From positions 1-64,000 of the forward strand of contig MPMI01000003.1 of assembly GCA_002238415.1 (NCBI GenBank): a stretch of DNA of 64,000 bases. Reading direction: 5' to 3'. Positions 40,788-49,495 of the stretch are shown piece by piece. The stretch comes from Desulfurellaceae bacterium bin18 (lineage in GTDB: Bacteria; Desulfobacterota; Binatia; Bin18). Within the stretch, counting starts at the first letter, position 1; each line of letters opens with the position of its first letter. Position numbers and translations under genes: made by a program. The notes under the pieces were generated by a model that saw nothing but the letters and a program-made list of their open reading frames with translations, made no database searches and had not been told where the DNA came from.

Positions 40788-41876
40788 CTACGGCCGGACC
40801 TCGTAATAGGCGTTGATCGGATTGTCGAAATCGTGGCGTTTGAAGCGGCTGAAGCCGGCGCTGCCGACCATCTTACGCGCAACCGGTTCGGTAAATCCCA
40901 AGGTGCCCAAGCCCTCGCCGTCCGGCGTGGACATGGCTGAAGACATGCAGCACATGACCGAAAAACCGTACATCAGCGGGGCGAGCGGGTTCTGCTCCAG
41001 ATTTTCCTCAAACGTCGGCATACTGTGGATGTCCGCGATCAGCCAGGTGCCGTCCGGTTTGAGCGCACTATAGATCGCCTGGATGACCGGCGTGGGATTG
41101 GCCATATCGTGCAGGCAATCAAAGGTGGTAATAAAATCAAAGCTCTTGTCGTCGGGAATGGCGTCGCCGTTCGCATCGTGAAAGGCGACGTTCTGTATGC
41201 CGGATTTGGCCTTATTCTCCTCTGCCCTGGCTAGAGCGTATTCCGAGATGTCGTAGCCGTGACACTCAGCCTGCGGAAAAGCTTCGGCGACCTTGATCAG
41301 CGCCACCCCGCCCCCACAACCGACATCGGCCACTTTCGCCCCGACTTCAAGTTTGGAGACCACTCCGTCCAGAGCAGGGAGCGCCCTGGGAACGAGATGA
41401 GCCTGGAACCACGGAGCCAGAAAACGTTCGACCCCGCGCGCGCCCTCGGGTCCGAAGGCATCATAGGGCAAACCCAGACCGGTCTTGAACGACTCCGGGA
41501 GCCGCTCTATGACTCCCATCTGTTGCGGCAGCGAACAAAACCCCCCAGCCATGAATGCCGGACTGTTTTCGTTCGATAAGACCATGGCCGCTTCGGCGGA
41601 TAACTCAAACTTGCGATTGCCCTTATACTCAAGCAAGCCAGCGGCCGCCTGGCCTTCGAGCCATTCTCGCAGCCAGCGCTCGTGCAGACCGGTTTTCTGT
41701 GCCAGCTCATCGCTTGTCATCGGACCGGCGCCGTCCAGAGCCCGGTAGAGACCCATCTTGTCACCCAGATAGATCATGCCGGAAATCACGGCCCCACCAA
41801 GAAAGCCCATGGTGTGTTCGGCCATCTGCTGGACCTTTTCACGATCAATCTGAGCCTTATACGATTTGTCTGCCAT
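40788..41876 (-). CDS. SAM-dependent methyltransferase with winged-helix N-terminus
   Basis: This 362-residue protein has an N-terminal winged-helix dimerisation region (about 35-100: ALDGAGPMTSDELAQKTGLH, RWLREWLEGQAAAGLL), as in Rv2258c-like and O-methyltransferase-like enzymes. A class I methyltransferase domain follows: KVADVGCGGGVALIKVAE (motif I, about residue 180), CHGYDISEYALARAEENK (motif II) and FDFITTFDCLHDM (motif IV). The substrate is unknown. TGGAGGACG precedes the ATG at 41876. Hairpin repeat copy C lies 39 bp upstream, in its leader, in the same orientation seen before fumC. Confidence 0.85.
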   Translation of the reverse strand: MADKSYKAQIDREKVQQMAEHTMGFLGGAVISGMIYLGDKMGLYRALDGAGPMTSDELAQKTGLHERWLREWLEGQAAAGLLEYKGNRKFELSAEAAMVLSNENSPAFMAGGFCSLPQQMGVIERLPESFKTGLGLPYDAFGPEGARGVERFLAPWFQAHLVPRALPALDGVVSKLEVGAKVADVGCGGGVALIKVAEAFPQAECHGYDISEYALARAEENKAKSGIQNVAFHDANGDAIPDDKSFDFITTFDCLHDMANPTPVIQAIYSALKPDGTWLIADIHSMPTFEENLEQNPLAPLMYGFSVMCCMSSAMSTPDGEGLGTLGFTEPVARKMVGSAGFSRFKRHDFDNPINAYYEVRP

Positions 41877-41914
41877 GAGGCGTCCTCCATTCTGTTTTTG
41901 AGTCTCTTTTGCTC

Positions 41915-41971
41915 AAAGAGAGTACACGTGCCCAGCATGTGCATGTTTATTGGAGGACACGTTCACTCTTT
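41915..41971 (-). repeat. Hairpin repeat, copy C, in the methyltransferase leader
   Basis: On the minus strand this reads GTGTCCTCCAATAAACATGC and then CATGCTGGGCACGTG, matching copies A and B. The arms (ACGTGCCC and GGACACGT cores) pair imperfectly. It begins at the stop codon of the lipoprotein gene (41970) and ends 39 bp before the methyltransferase ATG. Confidence 0.85.
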
Positions 41972-43043
41972 ACCACGGTTTGAACTCGACGCTGAATCCC
42001 TCGCGCTCTTGGTTGCGCTGATCGGCCAGCGATCCGCGCGCGCCCGTATATGTTCCCAACGGATAGTATAAATAGCCCTGGATACTCGCCCCCGGCCCAA
42101 CCGGACGGTCTGTCAGCGACGGAGCGGGAAAAGCCGCCTCGCCCTCACTGATGGGCTTCACCCGTTTCCCGGCAGCGTCCATGAGCATGATCCGCTGGAT
42201 TTCGAGCAGATACGTCTGCTGGGTCGGATTGGAGATATTGACCTTGATCGGCAGTACGGCCAACTCCTTGGTCCCAAAGACCACCTGATTATCGACGATA
42301 TTGAGCGGACGCAGCGCCACATACAGACGATTCTGATCCGCCGGATTGCTCGCCAGCCGCTCTTCCAGCTTGTTAAAGGCCGTGAAAAACCCGAGCTGGA
42401 AGTCGCGCAGAGCCTGGTAGAAGTCAACATTACTCAGGACCGGGCTGTCCTCGCTGGTGTCCATCTCCACCCGGTTGCGTTCGATATAACAGGTAATGGT
42501 GATGGAGGTTGGCTCCGCCCCGTCCTTTTCACCAGTAATCAGACCGGCCTTCAGCAGGGTGGCTGGGGTATAGGTCGTGATGGTAAACCCGCTGCTCTCC
42601 ACGGCCTGACGCATCACCATATTGGCCTGATCACACGGGGTGACGTCCGAGCGAGTGGAGATCCGGGCACCGTTCGGACCGCAGGCGATAGTGATGGACA
42701 CGCCCTCCTCGCCGCCCCAACGGCCCATCTGCTTCGCTTCGATCTTGCCCTCTGCATCGTCTGAAGCCGGCGTGAAAGCAGTCACCTCATAGCCCAAACG
42801 CTCAACCGCCCGAACCGAGAAGCGGTTCGCGTCCTCGCAACTCATGTCCGGGTCTATCACATCGTACTCGTCCGTGGGCGCAAGCGGAGCCAGGTCAGTG
42901 GCCATCTGCACGGCTTCGGGCTCTTTGGACTCGGCCTGTTGCGAGGCCACTTCCGGCTGTTCGCTGGGTGCGCAGCCAAATGTCATCATTCCAGCCAGAC
43001 ACAGACCGATCAGAATACGGCCCTTCAATTTGGGCGTATGCAT
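41970..43043 (-). CDS. Putative lipoprotein of unknown function
   Basis: A 357-residue exported protein. The signal peptide LIGLCLAGMMTFGC ends in a lipobox (residues ~11-24), so it is predicted to be lipid-anchored. After an Ala/Glu/Gln linker come two repeats of a similar domain, each with Cys and the pattern 'MSCEDANRFSVRAVERLGY' and 'VTPCDQANMVMRQAVESSGF', then a beta-rich C-terminal part (VALRPLNIVDNQVVFG; GASIQGYLYYPLGTYTGARG). I recognise no family. GAGGAGGAGGGG precedes the ATG at 43043. It diverges from the SDR gene at 43185. Confidence 0.7.
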   Translation of the reverse strand: MHTPKLKGRILIGLCLAGMMTFGCAPSEQPEVASQQAESKEPEAVQMATDLAPLAPTDEYDVIDPDMSCEDANRFSVRAVERLGYEVTAFTPASDDAEGKIEAKQMGRWGGEEGVSITIACGPNGARISTRSDVTPCDQANMVMRQAVESSGFTITTYTPATLLKAGLITGEKDGAEPTSITITCYIERNRVEMDTSEDSPVLSNVDFYQALRDFQLGFFTAFNKLEERLASNPADQNRLYVALRPLNIVDNQVVFGTKELAVLPIKVNISNPTQQTYLLEIQRIMLMDAAGKRVKPISEGEAAFPAPSLTDRPVGPGASIQGYLYYPLGTYTGARGSLADQRNQEREGFSVEFKPW

Positions 43044-43184
43044 ACAGCCCCTCCTCCTCTGAAACGTGGACCATACCAAACCCCAAACGATCAGGCCAGA
43101 GGAGACCGCGGGCCGACCCCGGTAACGCCGGGAGGCGCTGTCGAGAACTTCGGCCTGGTGCTACCCTGAACCCAAGGAGGACGT

Positions 43185-43946
43185 ATGACGGAAACATTCA
43201 AGAGCAAGGTCGCGCTCGTGACCGGTGGGAGTTCGGGCATTGGGCGGGCCACAGCGCTCGCGTTTGCGCAACGTGGAGCCAGGGTTGTTGTGGCGGACCT
43301 GGGTGTTGAGGGTGGCGAGGAAACCGCCAGCCTTATTCAAAATACCGGTGGGGAGGCATTATTTATTCAAACCGATGTAGCCCAGGCGAACGAGATTGAA
43401 CACCTCGTCGGCAAAACGGTCGAGACCTACGGCCAACTCGACTGCGCGCTTAATAATGCCGGTATTGCCGGCGATTTGTCCTTGACCGCAGACTGTTCGG
43501 AAGAGCACTGGAATCGGGTCATGAGCATCAATCTACGGGGCGTGTGGCTGTGCATGAAGCACGAGTTGCCGCAGATGCTCAAACAGGGCAGCGGCGCCAT
43601 TGTGAATACCGCCTCAGTCCTCGGTTTGGTCGGCATCATCGGACAGGCGGCGTATGTTGCCGCCAAGCACGGCGTGGTCGGGCTGACCAAGACAGCCGCG
43701 TTGGAATACGCCAAGTCCGGTATTCGGGTGAATGCCGTCTGTCCGGGCGTGATTCAAACCCCGATGGTTGAGGGCGTCATCAACGCCCAGCCTGAACTGA
43801 CCGAAGGACTCCTGGCCTTGGAGCCGGTTGGCCGGCTTGGGAAGCCGGAAGAAATTGCACAGACCGCGGTGTGGTTGTGTTCAGACGCCGCGTCATTCGT
43901 GACCGGTCATAGCATGGCCGCGGATGGCGGCTATACGGCGCAGTAG
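43185..43946 (+). CDS. Short-chain dehydrogenase/reductase, paralog 3
   Basis: A 253-residue SDR with TGGSSGIGRATAL (14-26), NNAGIAG, YVAAKHGVVGLTKTAA (catalytic Tyr-Lys) and CPGVIQTPMV. It is more distant from the two SDRs at 28379 and 31404 than they are from each other (TGGSSGIG in place of TGAGSGIG). AAGGAGGACG precedes the ATG, the same leader sequence used by the LLM gene at 39633. The substrate is unknown. Confidence 0.88.
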   Translation: MTETFKSKVALVTGGSSGIGRATALAFAQRGARVVVADLGVEGGEETASLIQNTGGEALFIQTDVAQANEIEHLVGKTVETYGQLDCALNNAGIAGDLSLTADCSEEHWNRVMSINLRGVWLCMKHELPQMLKQGSGAIVNTASVLGLVGIIGQAAYVAAKHGVVGLTKTAALEYAKSGIRVNAVCPGVIQTPMVEGVINAQPELTEGLLALEPVGRLGKPEEIAQTAVWLCSDAASFVTGHSMAADGGYTAQ

Positions 43947-44015
43947 AGGTGAAGAGGAGCAAGGTCCCATCTCTGGCTGGAGGTAGTCGGTCGACTCCGG
44001 GATGCTCCATAGCGA

Positions 44016-44036
44016 GGGAGGGGTACGCCCCCTCCC
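44016..44036. terminator. GC-rich hairpin between convergent genes
   Basis: GGGAGGGG, TACGC, CCCCTCCC form a perfect 8-bp stem between the SDR stop (43946) and the membrane protein stop (44053). No T-run follows; a terminator role is inferred from position. Confidence 0.5.
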
Positions 44037-44052
44037 CATTGAGTCCGAACCG

Positions 44053-44616
44053 TCACAGCAGATACAGGCTGACTACTAAGAGAGCGAAGAACCCACCGGC
44101 CATTCGGATAAAACGGACAGCCCAGGCAACCTGCACCCGCTTTTCCTCTCGGATGAACGAGACCTTGAGGAGTTCATAGACCAGCACCCGGCGGAGGCCC
44201 TCCACGTCAAGCGCGTCGAGGTGACGCAGATATTCCGCTGCCGACAACTCCATATAATTCCCTGCGCGCCACGGCAGAAACATGCGCCACCCGGTTACCG
44301 CGGGTTTAATATGGAGATAATACAGGGGCGGCGGTTTTACACCGTCCACATCGATAAACTCTTCGGGATTGACCCGCGGGTTGAGTGCCCAGATCGCGCA
44401 CACGGCGGCAATCAGCACATGGACTAATCCGATGGTCGTCAGGACCTGTAAAGGCAGCGTGTCAATCCGGCCGTGAATCGCCCCGATAAAGGCCAGGACT
44501 CCGCCAACGAGCACGATGACAATCTCGGCCTTCGCGTCAGTGGACCGAATGGTCTCCTGGGCGTCGTTCAGCGCCCTATACAAAAAGTCGATGTGGTGTT
44601 CGTCTTTGGCGTCCAT
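44053..44616 (-). CDS. Membrane protein resembling Pycsar effectors (PycTM-like)
   Basis: A 187-residue protein with a soluble N-terminal helix (DFLYRALNDAQETIRSTDAK), a paired transmembrane hairpin (VIVLVGGVLAFIGAIHG and VLTTIGLVHVLIAAVCAIWAL), a cytoplasmic middle region and a final membrane helix (AGGFFALLVVSLYLL). The 'aq..IR..D.KA' start followed by two helices and a late third helix is like PycTM effector domains of pyrimidine-cyclase (Pycsar) anti-phage systems. No cyclase gene is beside it, so it would be an orphan; a general membrane protein remains possible. Confidence 0.45.
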   Translation of the reverse strand: MDAKDEHHIDFLYRALNDAQETIRSTDAKAEIVIVLVGGVLAFIGAIHGRIDTLPLQVLTTIGLVHVLIAAVCAIWALNPRVNPEEFIDVDGVKPPPLYYLHIKPAVTGWRMFLPWRAGNYMELSAAEYLRHLDALDVEGLRRVLVYELLKVSFIREEKRVQVAWAVRFIRMAGGFFALLVVSLYLL

Positions 44617-44640
44617 GAGGGAGCAAGCAACGCTAGGGAT

Positions 44641-45741
44641 TCAATGCGCGTCCATCGACTTCACCACACCCATCTGCCGGAGCAGAGGCACGATCTCTTT
44701 CCCAAAACGGACGGTGTCGTCGTAAAAGGAGAGGAAGATCAGCAGCACACCATCCAGGCCCAGCGTATACAGATGGGCGAGTTTTTCGGCCACCTGCTCG
44801 GCCGTGCCCACAATGGGCAGCGCGCCACCACCGATGACAAACATCTCTTTGGTAAAACTGTCGAACGAGCCGCTTTCCATACCCAGACCACGCGCCCAGT
44901 TTGCCAGGGCTACGTCGTCTGCGGCATCGATGATACGCTGTTTTTCCTGCTCCGCTTCTTTTTCCGTATCGCGCCACAGCACAAACGGACAGCCCGCACT
45001 CAGGACCGTACGCCGGTACGCTTTGGCCCGCTCCCGGATATCGGTCGTCATCTCGCGTGTCGCCTCGATATTTGGTGGACTTAAGAATATCCAGTCGCAT
45101 AAGCGGGCGACCACGTCGCGGGCATCGGCCGAAGAACCGGCATTCACAATGGGTGGGTGGGGCTTTTGCACCGGCTGCGGCATGACATAGCCGTCGGTGA
45201 TCTGATACCAGAGCGAGTCGTAATTGAACGTGCCGGGCTCGGCCGTCCACAGCCCTTTCAGGATGGAGATAAAATCAGCCGTGCGGGCATAGCGCTCCTG
45301 ATGAGGCAGGAGTTCAACGCCCATCATATTGAAGTCGTGCGCGTTCCAGCCGCTGACGATATTGATCCCCCAGCGTCCCTGGCTGATGTGGTCCAGCGTC
45401 GCCCCCATTTTGGCAGCAACCAGCGGATGGAAGACCGGCACATGAACAGTCGAATAGACTCTGATGGTTTGGGTGACGGCCAGGAGCGCGGCCGCCCAGG
45501 TCATGGTCTCTTGCGAGTAGCCCATATAATTGGTCGTGCCGCCGAACCCACGCCAGCGACTGACCGGAAACAAGAAGTTAAAACCGGCCTTTTCAGCGGC
45601 GAGCGCAATCCGCTTATTTGACTCAAACGTCCAATCATCAGGCTCGGGCTTATAGCTGCTGATATGGTAGGTGGCGCTGCAATTCGGCATGAAAATGCCG
45701 AGTTGCAGGCCGTCACGTTCGTTGTTTTTATCCTGGGCCAT
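44641..45741 (-). CDS. LLM monooxygenase, SsuD/SfnG-like
   Basis: A 366-residue FMNH2-dependent monooxygenase of the alkanesulfonate/dimethylsulfone type: LQLGIFMPNCSATYHISSYK, FPVSRWRGFGGTTNYMG, then WGINIVSGWNAHDFNMMGV and the conserved LFYDDTVRFGKEIVPLL-like end (SFYDDTVRFGKEIVPLL). The intact gene allows the frame of the broken paralog at 36937-38108 to be rebuilt. It likely needs a reductase for FMNH2; none is adjacent. The sulfite-oxidase-type enzyme at 32537 could handle sulfite released by such an enzyme. GGAGAG precedes the ATG. Confidence 0.83.
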   Translation of the reverse strand: MAQDKNNERDGLQLGIFMPNCSATYHISSYKPEPDDWTFESNKRIALAAEKAGFNFLFPVSRWRGFGGTTNYMGYSQETMTWAAALLAVTQTIRVYSTVHVPVFHPLVAAKMGATLDHISQGRWGINIVSGWNAHDFNMMGVELLPHQERYARTADFISILKGLWTAEPGTFNYDSLWYQITDGYVMPQPVQKPHPPIVNAGSSADARDVVARLCDWIFLSPPNIEATREMTTDIRERAKAYRRTVLSAGCPFVLWRDTEKEAEQEKQRIIDAADDVALANWARGLGMESGSFDSFTKEMFVIGGGALPIVGTAEQVAEKLAHLYTLGLDGVLLIFLSFYDDTVRFGKEIVPLLRQMGVVKSMDAH

Positions 45742-45930
45742 CAGACTATTCTCTCCGCATTCCGCAGTCGGGCCGAGGAAGCGTATCGCCTCACTGCGCC
45801 GGACAGTTTTTCTTATACTGCTGGGCGCGATAGGTGAAGAACAACCCAGACGTTTCGCCTCGCACAGCGCTGAGCAGATCCACCCCTAGACCATAGACGT
45901 GGCTGATTCCCTATGGCAGGGTCATAGCCT

Positions 45931-47154
45931 ATGACAGACACACAGACGACCGCAGATAGCTATCGTTGGCTCGTTCTTGCTAATAGCGTTCTGGTCTTTA
46001 CCTTTGCCTTTGGGTTTGGCTGGACGTATATCGTCATGGTCGTCGCCCAAGTGCTGGCCGACTTGCATCTGGGGATGTCTGACTGGGGCATGCTGTGGGC
46101 GGCCATCTCCTTTGGCACGCTGGTCTCGGCCATGATTGGCGGAGCGCTGGGCGACCGCTACGGAGTCCAGAAAATTGTCGGCCTGGGGGTGGTGCTGATG
46201 GGCGTCACCCTGGTCATGCGGGCCACGGCCTCCGGTTTCGGTTCAATGTATGTCTGGATGTTTCTATTCGGGATCGCCCTCGCCCTGACGTTTCCGAACG
46301 TACCCAAAGCGCTGGGCATGTGGTTTGCGCCCGAGGAGTTCGGTATGGCCAATGGCGTCACCCAAGCCGGCTACGGCGTGGGCGCGGCTCTGGCCCTGGC
46401 CCTGACGCCGCTGGTCCTGGAGCCGGTCGGCGGCTGGCGCACCCTGACCACTATTCTGGGTGTGGCCACGGTCGCCATTGGAGTGTTGTGGTTCATGACC
46501 GTCCGGGACCGGGTGCACGAACCATCCGAGGCAGAGGCCGAGGCTGGGGACTTGGGCACCGTAGCCGCGATCCGTCAGGTCCTCAGTATCCGGGACGCCT
46601 GGACTCTAGCGGTCTGTCACATGCTGTTTCTGGGCGGGTATATTGGCATCATCGGCTATGCGCCGACCTATTTCGTGAACGTGCAGGGCATGACCTCAAC
46701 CTCGGCCGGGACCATTGTCTCGCTGATTATGTGGGCCTATGTGGTCGGCGCGCTGGTCGTACCGTCCCTATCGGACCGGGTCGGGCTGCGCAAACGTTTC
46801 TATGTGCCAGGCATGTTCATTGCCGGGGCGTGCATGGTGCTATCCGGCTACGCGCTGGGCACGCCGCTGTGGATCGTGGCCCTGATGTGGGGCTTCTTCG
46901 GCGGGGCGGCCCCACTGGCGTTCGTAGTGCCCTTGGAAATGGAAGGCGTCGGTCGCCGGCTGGCCGGCTCTGCGGTGGGCATTGCCATCACCGCCGGCTA
47001 TCTGGGTGGCGTACTCGCCCCGGTCGTGGGCATGTGGCTGGTCGGCCTCACGCCGGTGGCCGGCTTCTATTTCTGGGGCGGCTGCTACATGCTGTCGGCC
47101 GTACTGTTCCTTTTGTTGAAAGAGACCGGCCCCTATATCCGCACGGCCAGTTGA
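45931..47154 (+). CDS. MFS transporter
   Basis: A 407-residue, about twelve-helix major facilitator superfamily permease. The loop 2-3 signature is GGALGDRYGVQKIVG (about residues 70-84, GxxxDRxGxR/K type); helices such as SWTYIVMVVAQVLADLHLGM-like and LWIVALMWGFFGGAAPLAFV are evident. The central loop is acidic (PSEAEAEAGDLGTV). The class (CynX/NimT-like or aromatic-acid type) and the substrate are uncertain. The last 195 bp, from 46960, recur at 49651-49845 with ten changes, mostly silent. The gene is intact and forms the left edge of island 2. Confidence 0.87.
   Translation: MTDTQTTADSYRWLVLANSVLVFTFAFGFGWTYIVMVVAQVLADLHLGMSDWGMLWAAISFGTLVSAMIGGALGDRYGVQKIVGLGVVLMGVTLVMRATASGFGSMYVWMFLFGIALALTFPNVPKALGMWFAPEEFGMANGVTQAGYGVGAALALALTPLVLEPVGGWRTLTTILGVATVAIGVLWFMTVRDRVHEPSEAEAEAGDLGTVAAIRQVLSIRDAWTLAVCHMLFLGGYIGIIGYAPTYFVNVQGMTSTSAGTIVSLIMWAYVVGALVVPSLSDRVGLRKRFYVPGMFIAGACMVLSGYALGTPLWIVALMWGFFGGAAPLAFVVPLEMEGVGRRLAGSAVGIAITAGYLGGVLAPVVGMWLVGLTPVAGFYFWGGCYMLSAVLFLLLKETGPYIRTAS
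46960..47154 (+). repeat. Left copy of 195-bp direct repeat (MFS gene 3' end)
   Basis: The final 195 bp of the transporter gene match 49651-49845 at 185 positions. Nine of the ten differences are silent (one being TGA/TAA), and one changes Ala to Pro. Weak similarity continues about 20 bp past the stop (CTGCCCCACCT against CTGCTCCACCT). Confidence 0.95.
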
Positions 47155-47345
47155 ACTCCTGCCCCACCTTGTCCCAACAGGGAAGCTTTGACGCTCGGCC
47201 GGGACGATGTGTCACCATATATGATTGACAAGAGAATTCTGCTCACAATGATGAGAGGCAATCTACTCGGCTGGAGCGTTCGGACCGGACCGCCATGCTC
47301 ATACCCCTGAGAGAACGATCTTTTACGATACTTAGAGGGCTTTAG

Positions 47346-48080
47346 ATGACACAGAGAGTAAGGAAATGCATGTTCTGCGGGCAAGTGAAGGGGTTGGTCA
47401 AATCGCACGTCGTCCCTCAAGCCCTCCATAAAGACGTACAACCCGAAGATGACGTCATGACGATGTACTCGAACACCCGGAGTTGGGGCAAAAAAAGCCC
47501 GACTGGCACATACGGCCAGTTCTTGTGCCAGGATTGTGAGAGTCATGTTGGCCGAGATGATCAATATGGAATCGAGTTTGTCAGAGAATACAAAGATGGG
47601 AGGACTGGGACTCCACTAGGGTCTTTCGGGGAGGGATTTATCGCCGACGTTGATTACGCAAAACTCAAACTCTGGGTTATGTCTATGCTGTGGCGCGCCG
47701 ATGCCTGTAGCCACGAGTTTTACAAGAGAGTCAATTTGGGAGAAAAATGGCGCAGAAACTTGACCAAGAGTATCCGATTGCGAAAGCCGGGGTGTATCGA
47801 TTATTTTGCGGTAACGGCAACACTGTTCGATGAAAAAGACGATAAAGAAGACTATGGGCAGATTACTATGGCCGCCCCACACCGTGTGAACATGTTTGGT
47901 TTCAACTGGTATAGATTCTATGTGTATGGGGGATTTACCTTCTTCATAAAGGTTGATCAGCGGAAGCTACCAGACGAGTTGGCTCGATATGCCCTAAGAA
48001 AAGACGAGCCATTCACTATATTGCGACGTAAATTTTCAAATGGCGAGCGGGAGGCATTTCGCCAACTCACTAGTGGGTAA
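47346..48080 (+). CDS. HNH-endonuclease-like zinc-finger protein
   Basis: A 244-residue soluble protein. Near the N-terminus it has CMFCG, then LVKSHVVPQALH and, after ~35 residues, LCQDCE: two CxxC pairs with a histidine between, the usual metal frame of HNH-like domains in which 'SH(I/V)(I/V)P' carries the active histidine. The remaining ~180 residues (MLWRADACSHEFYKRVNLG and YRFYVYGGFTFFIKVDQRK) are of no recognised family. Nuclease activity is possible but unproved. It is six bases before the lipoprotein gene start, suggesting an operon. Confidence 0.55.
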   Translation: MTQRVRKCMFCGQVKGLVKSHVVPQALHKDVQPEDDVMTMYSNTRSWGKKSPTGTYGQFLCQDCESHVGRDDQYGIEFVREYKDGRTGTPLGSFGEGFIADVDYAKLKLWVMSMLWRADACSHEFYKRVNLGEKWRRNLTKSIRLRKPGCIDYFAVTATLFDEKDDKEDYGQITMAAPHRVNMFGFNWYRFYVYGGFTFFIKVDQRKLPDELARYALRKDEPFTILRRKFSNGEREAFRQLTSG

Positions 48081-48085
48081 AGGAC

Positions 48086-49495
48086 ATGCCCAATTGGCTT
48101 AAGAAACTCTACATAAGGAGTAGCGCGATTTGGAAATACTTCCTGCTACCTGTCCTCATCACCCTTGGTCTGGCGTGTGGTTCAGTGGATGAGGAGGCGG
48201 AAGCGAACAAGCGGTTTGTCGAGGCTGTCGCTCTCCTTGAGGCCGCCAAGAGTGAACCAGCCGCGCCCGCCAAGCTCTCGCTGCTCGAACAGGCGGAGAC
48301 AACCCGCCAGACAATCATCCCCCGGTATCCGTCTACGACTCTGGCGGTCAAGCTCGCCAGAGGTCAACAGATTGGTAATGTGTCGCTAGCGACCGTAGAG
48401 GTATCTGTTAAAGCAGCCCGTGGCCCGGCCTGCCAGGTAGCGCCGACACCTGCGTGTGTTATCGCTCAGGCGTTGACCCTCGCTCAGACGCTCCACGAGT
48501 TGCTGCGGCCCGCAGCGCTGGGCCACATCACCGATAGACTGGCGAATATCGCCCTCGTGCAAGCCCAGGCCGGAGACCGGGCGGAGGCACAAAAAACCAT
48601 CATCCAGGCGCTAACCATCATCTCGACTCTCCCCAAAAAGGTGCCGCAATCTGTGGTGTTAGCCGATATCGCTCTCGCGCAAGCTTGGGCTGGTGACCGG
48701 TCAGCCGCCCAAGCAACCTTCTCCCAGGCATTAGCGTTTGCCCAGACCCTCACTGACGCGGAGACGCGAGGTGGGAGTCTGGCTTTCATCGCTCTATCAC
48801 AAGCCCAGGCTGGAGACCGGGCGGGAGCGCAGGTCACTATCGCTCAAGTGTTGACCCTTGCTCAGACGCTTGACGAGAAGGGCCGAGTTGAATTGCTGGC
48901 CATTGTTGCCCCGGCGCAAGCCCAAGTCGGGGATCGCGCGAAAGCACAAGAGGCCACTTCCCGGGCGCTAGCGTTCGTCCAGACACTTGACGACGAAGAG
49001 CGAGACAGGACTCTGCTCGTTATCCTCTGGGCGCACCTCAGGGCGGGCGACGCAGTGCAGGCGCTGGCCCTGAGCCAGGCGTTCATCAATAAGGAGTCGC
49101 AAGCCCGTCTGTTGGCCATGATCGCTCGGGTGCAAGCCCAGAATGGGAACCCCGCAGGGGCACAAAAGACCGTCTCCAAGGCGTTGGCCCTCGCTCGGGC
49201 ACGCGACGAAAAAGATCGAGACTGGGACCTGGCCCATATTGTCCCGGCACTGGCCCAGGCTGGAGACCACGTAGAGGCGCGAGCGACCATCGCCCAGGTG
49301 CTGGCTACTCAGATGTTTACCGGCGAAGGAAGCCGAGCCGTAGCGCTGGCTCTCATCGCTGAAGCCCTCGCCTATATGGGCGAGGGAGTGCAGGCGTTGG
49401 CACTCGCCCAGACGATCACTCTTGAGGATGTACGAAGGAATGCGCTAGCTGATACCGCCCTAGCGCTGGCCCGTGTCGCTACAGCGGACGCGTAG
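48086..49495 (+). CDS. Lipoprotein built of about eight TPR-like repeats
   Basis: This 469-residue protein has an N-terminal basic-hydrophobic signal and lipobox (FLLPVLITLGLACGS), so it is predicted to be membrane-anchored. From about residue 120 to the end it is a chain of ~40-residue helical repeats with the core LA.IA.AQAQAGDRA.AQ and QAL.LAQTL, a TPR/SEL1-like solenoid. Such solenoids bind proteins. The repeats are rich in Ala and Gln, unlike neighbouring genes. It sits in island 2 with the HNH-like protein; no partner beyond that is evident. Confidence 0.7.
   Translation: MPNWLKKLYIRSSAIWKYFLLPVLITLGLACGSVDEEAEANKRFVEAVALLEAAKSEPAAPAKLSLLEQAETTRQTIIPRYPSTTLAVKLARGQQIGNVSLATVEVSVKAARGPACQVAPTPACVIAQALTLAQTLHELLRPAALGHITDRLANIALVQAQAGDRAEAQKTIIQALTIISTLPKKVPQSVVLADIALAQAWAGDRSAAQATFSQALAFAQTLTDAETRGGSLAFIALSQAQAGDRAGAQVTIAQVLTLAQTLDEKGRVELLAIVAPAQAQVGDRAKAQEATSRALAFVQTLDDEERDRTLLVILWAHLRAGDAVQALALSQAFINKESQARLLAMIARVQAQNGNPAGAQKTVSKALALARARDEKDRDWDLAHIVPALAQAGDHVEARATIAQVLATQMFTGEGSRAVALALIAEALAYMGEGVQALALAQTITLEDVRRNALADTALALARVATADA

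Noticed and set aside
46095..47228. Long alternative frame within the MFS gene
   Set aside because: It is a high-GC shadow frame, rich in Arg, Gly and Pro, with no membrane pattern; the MFS frame has clear helices.
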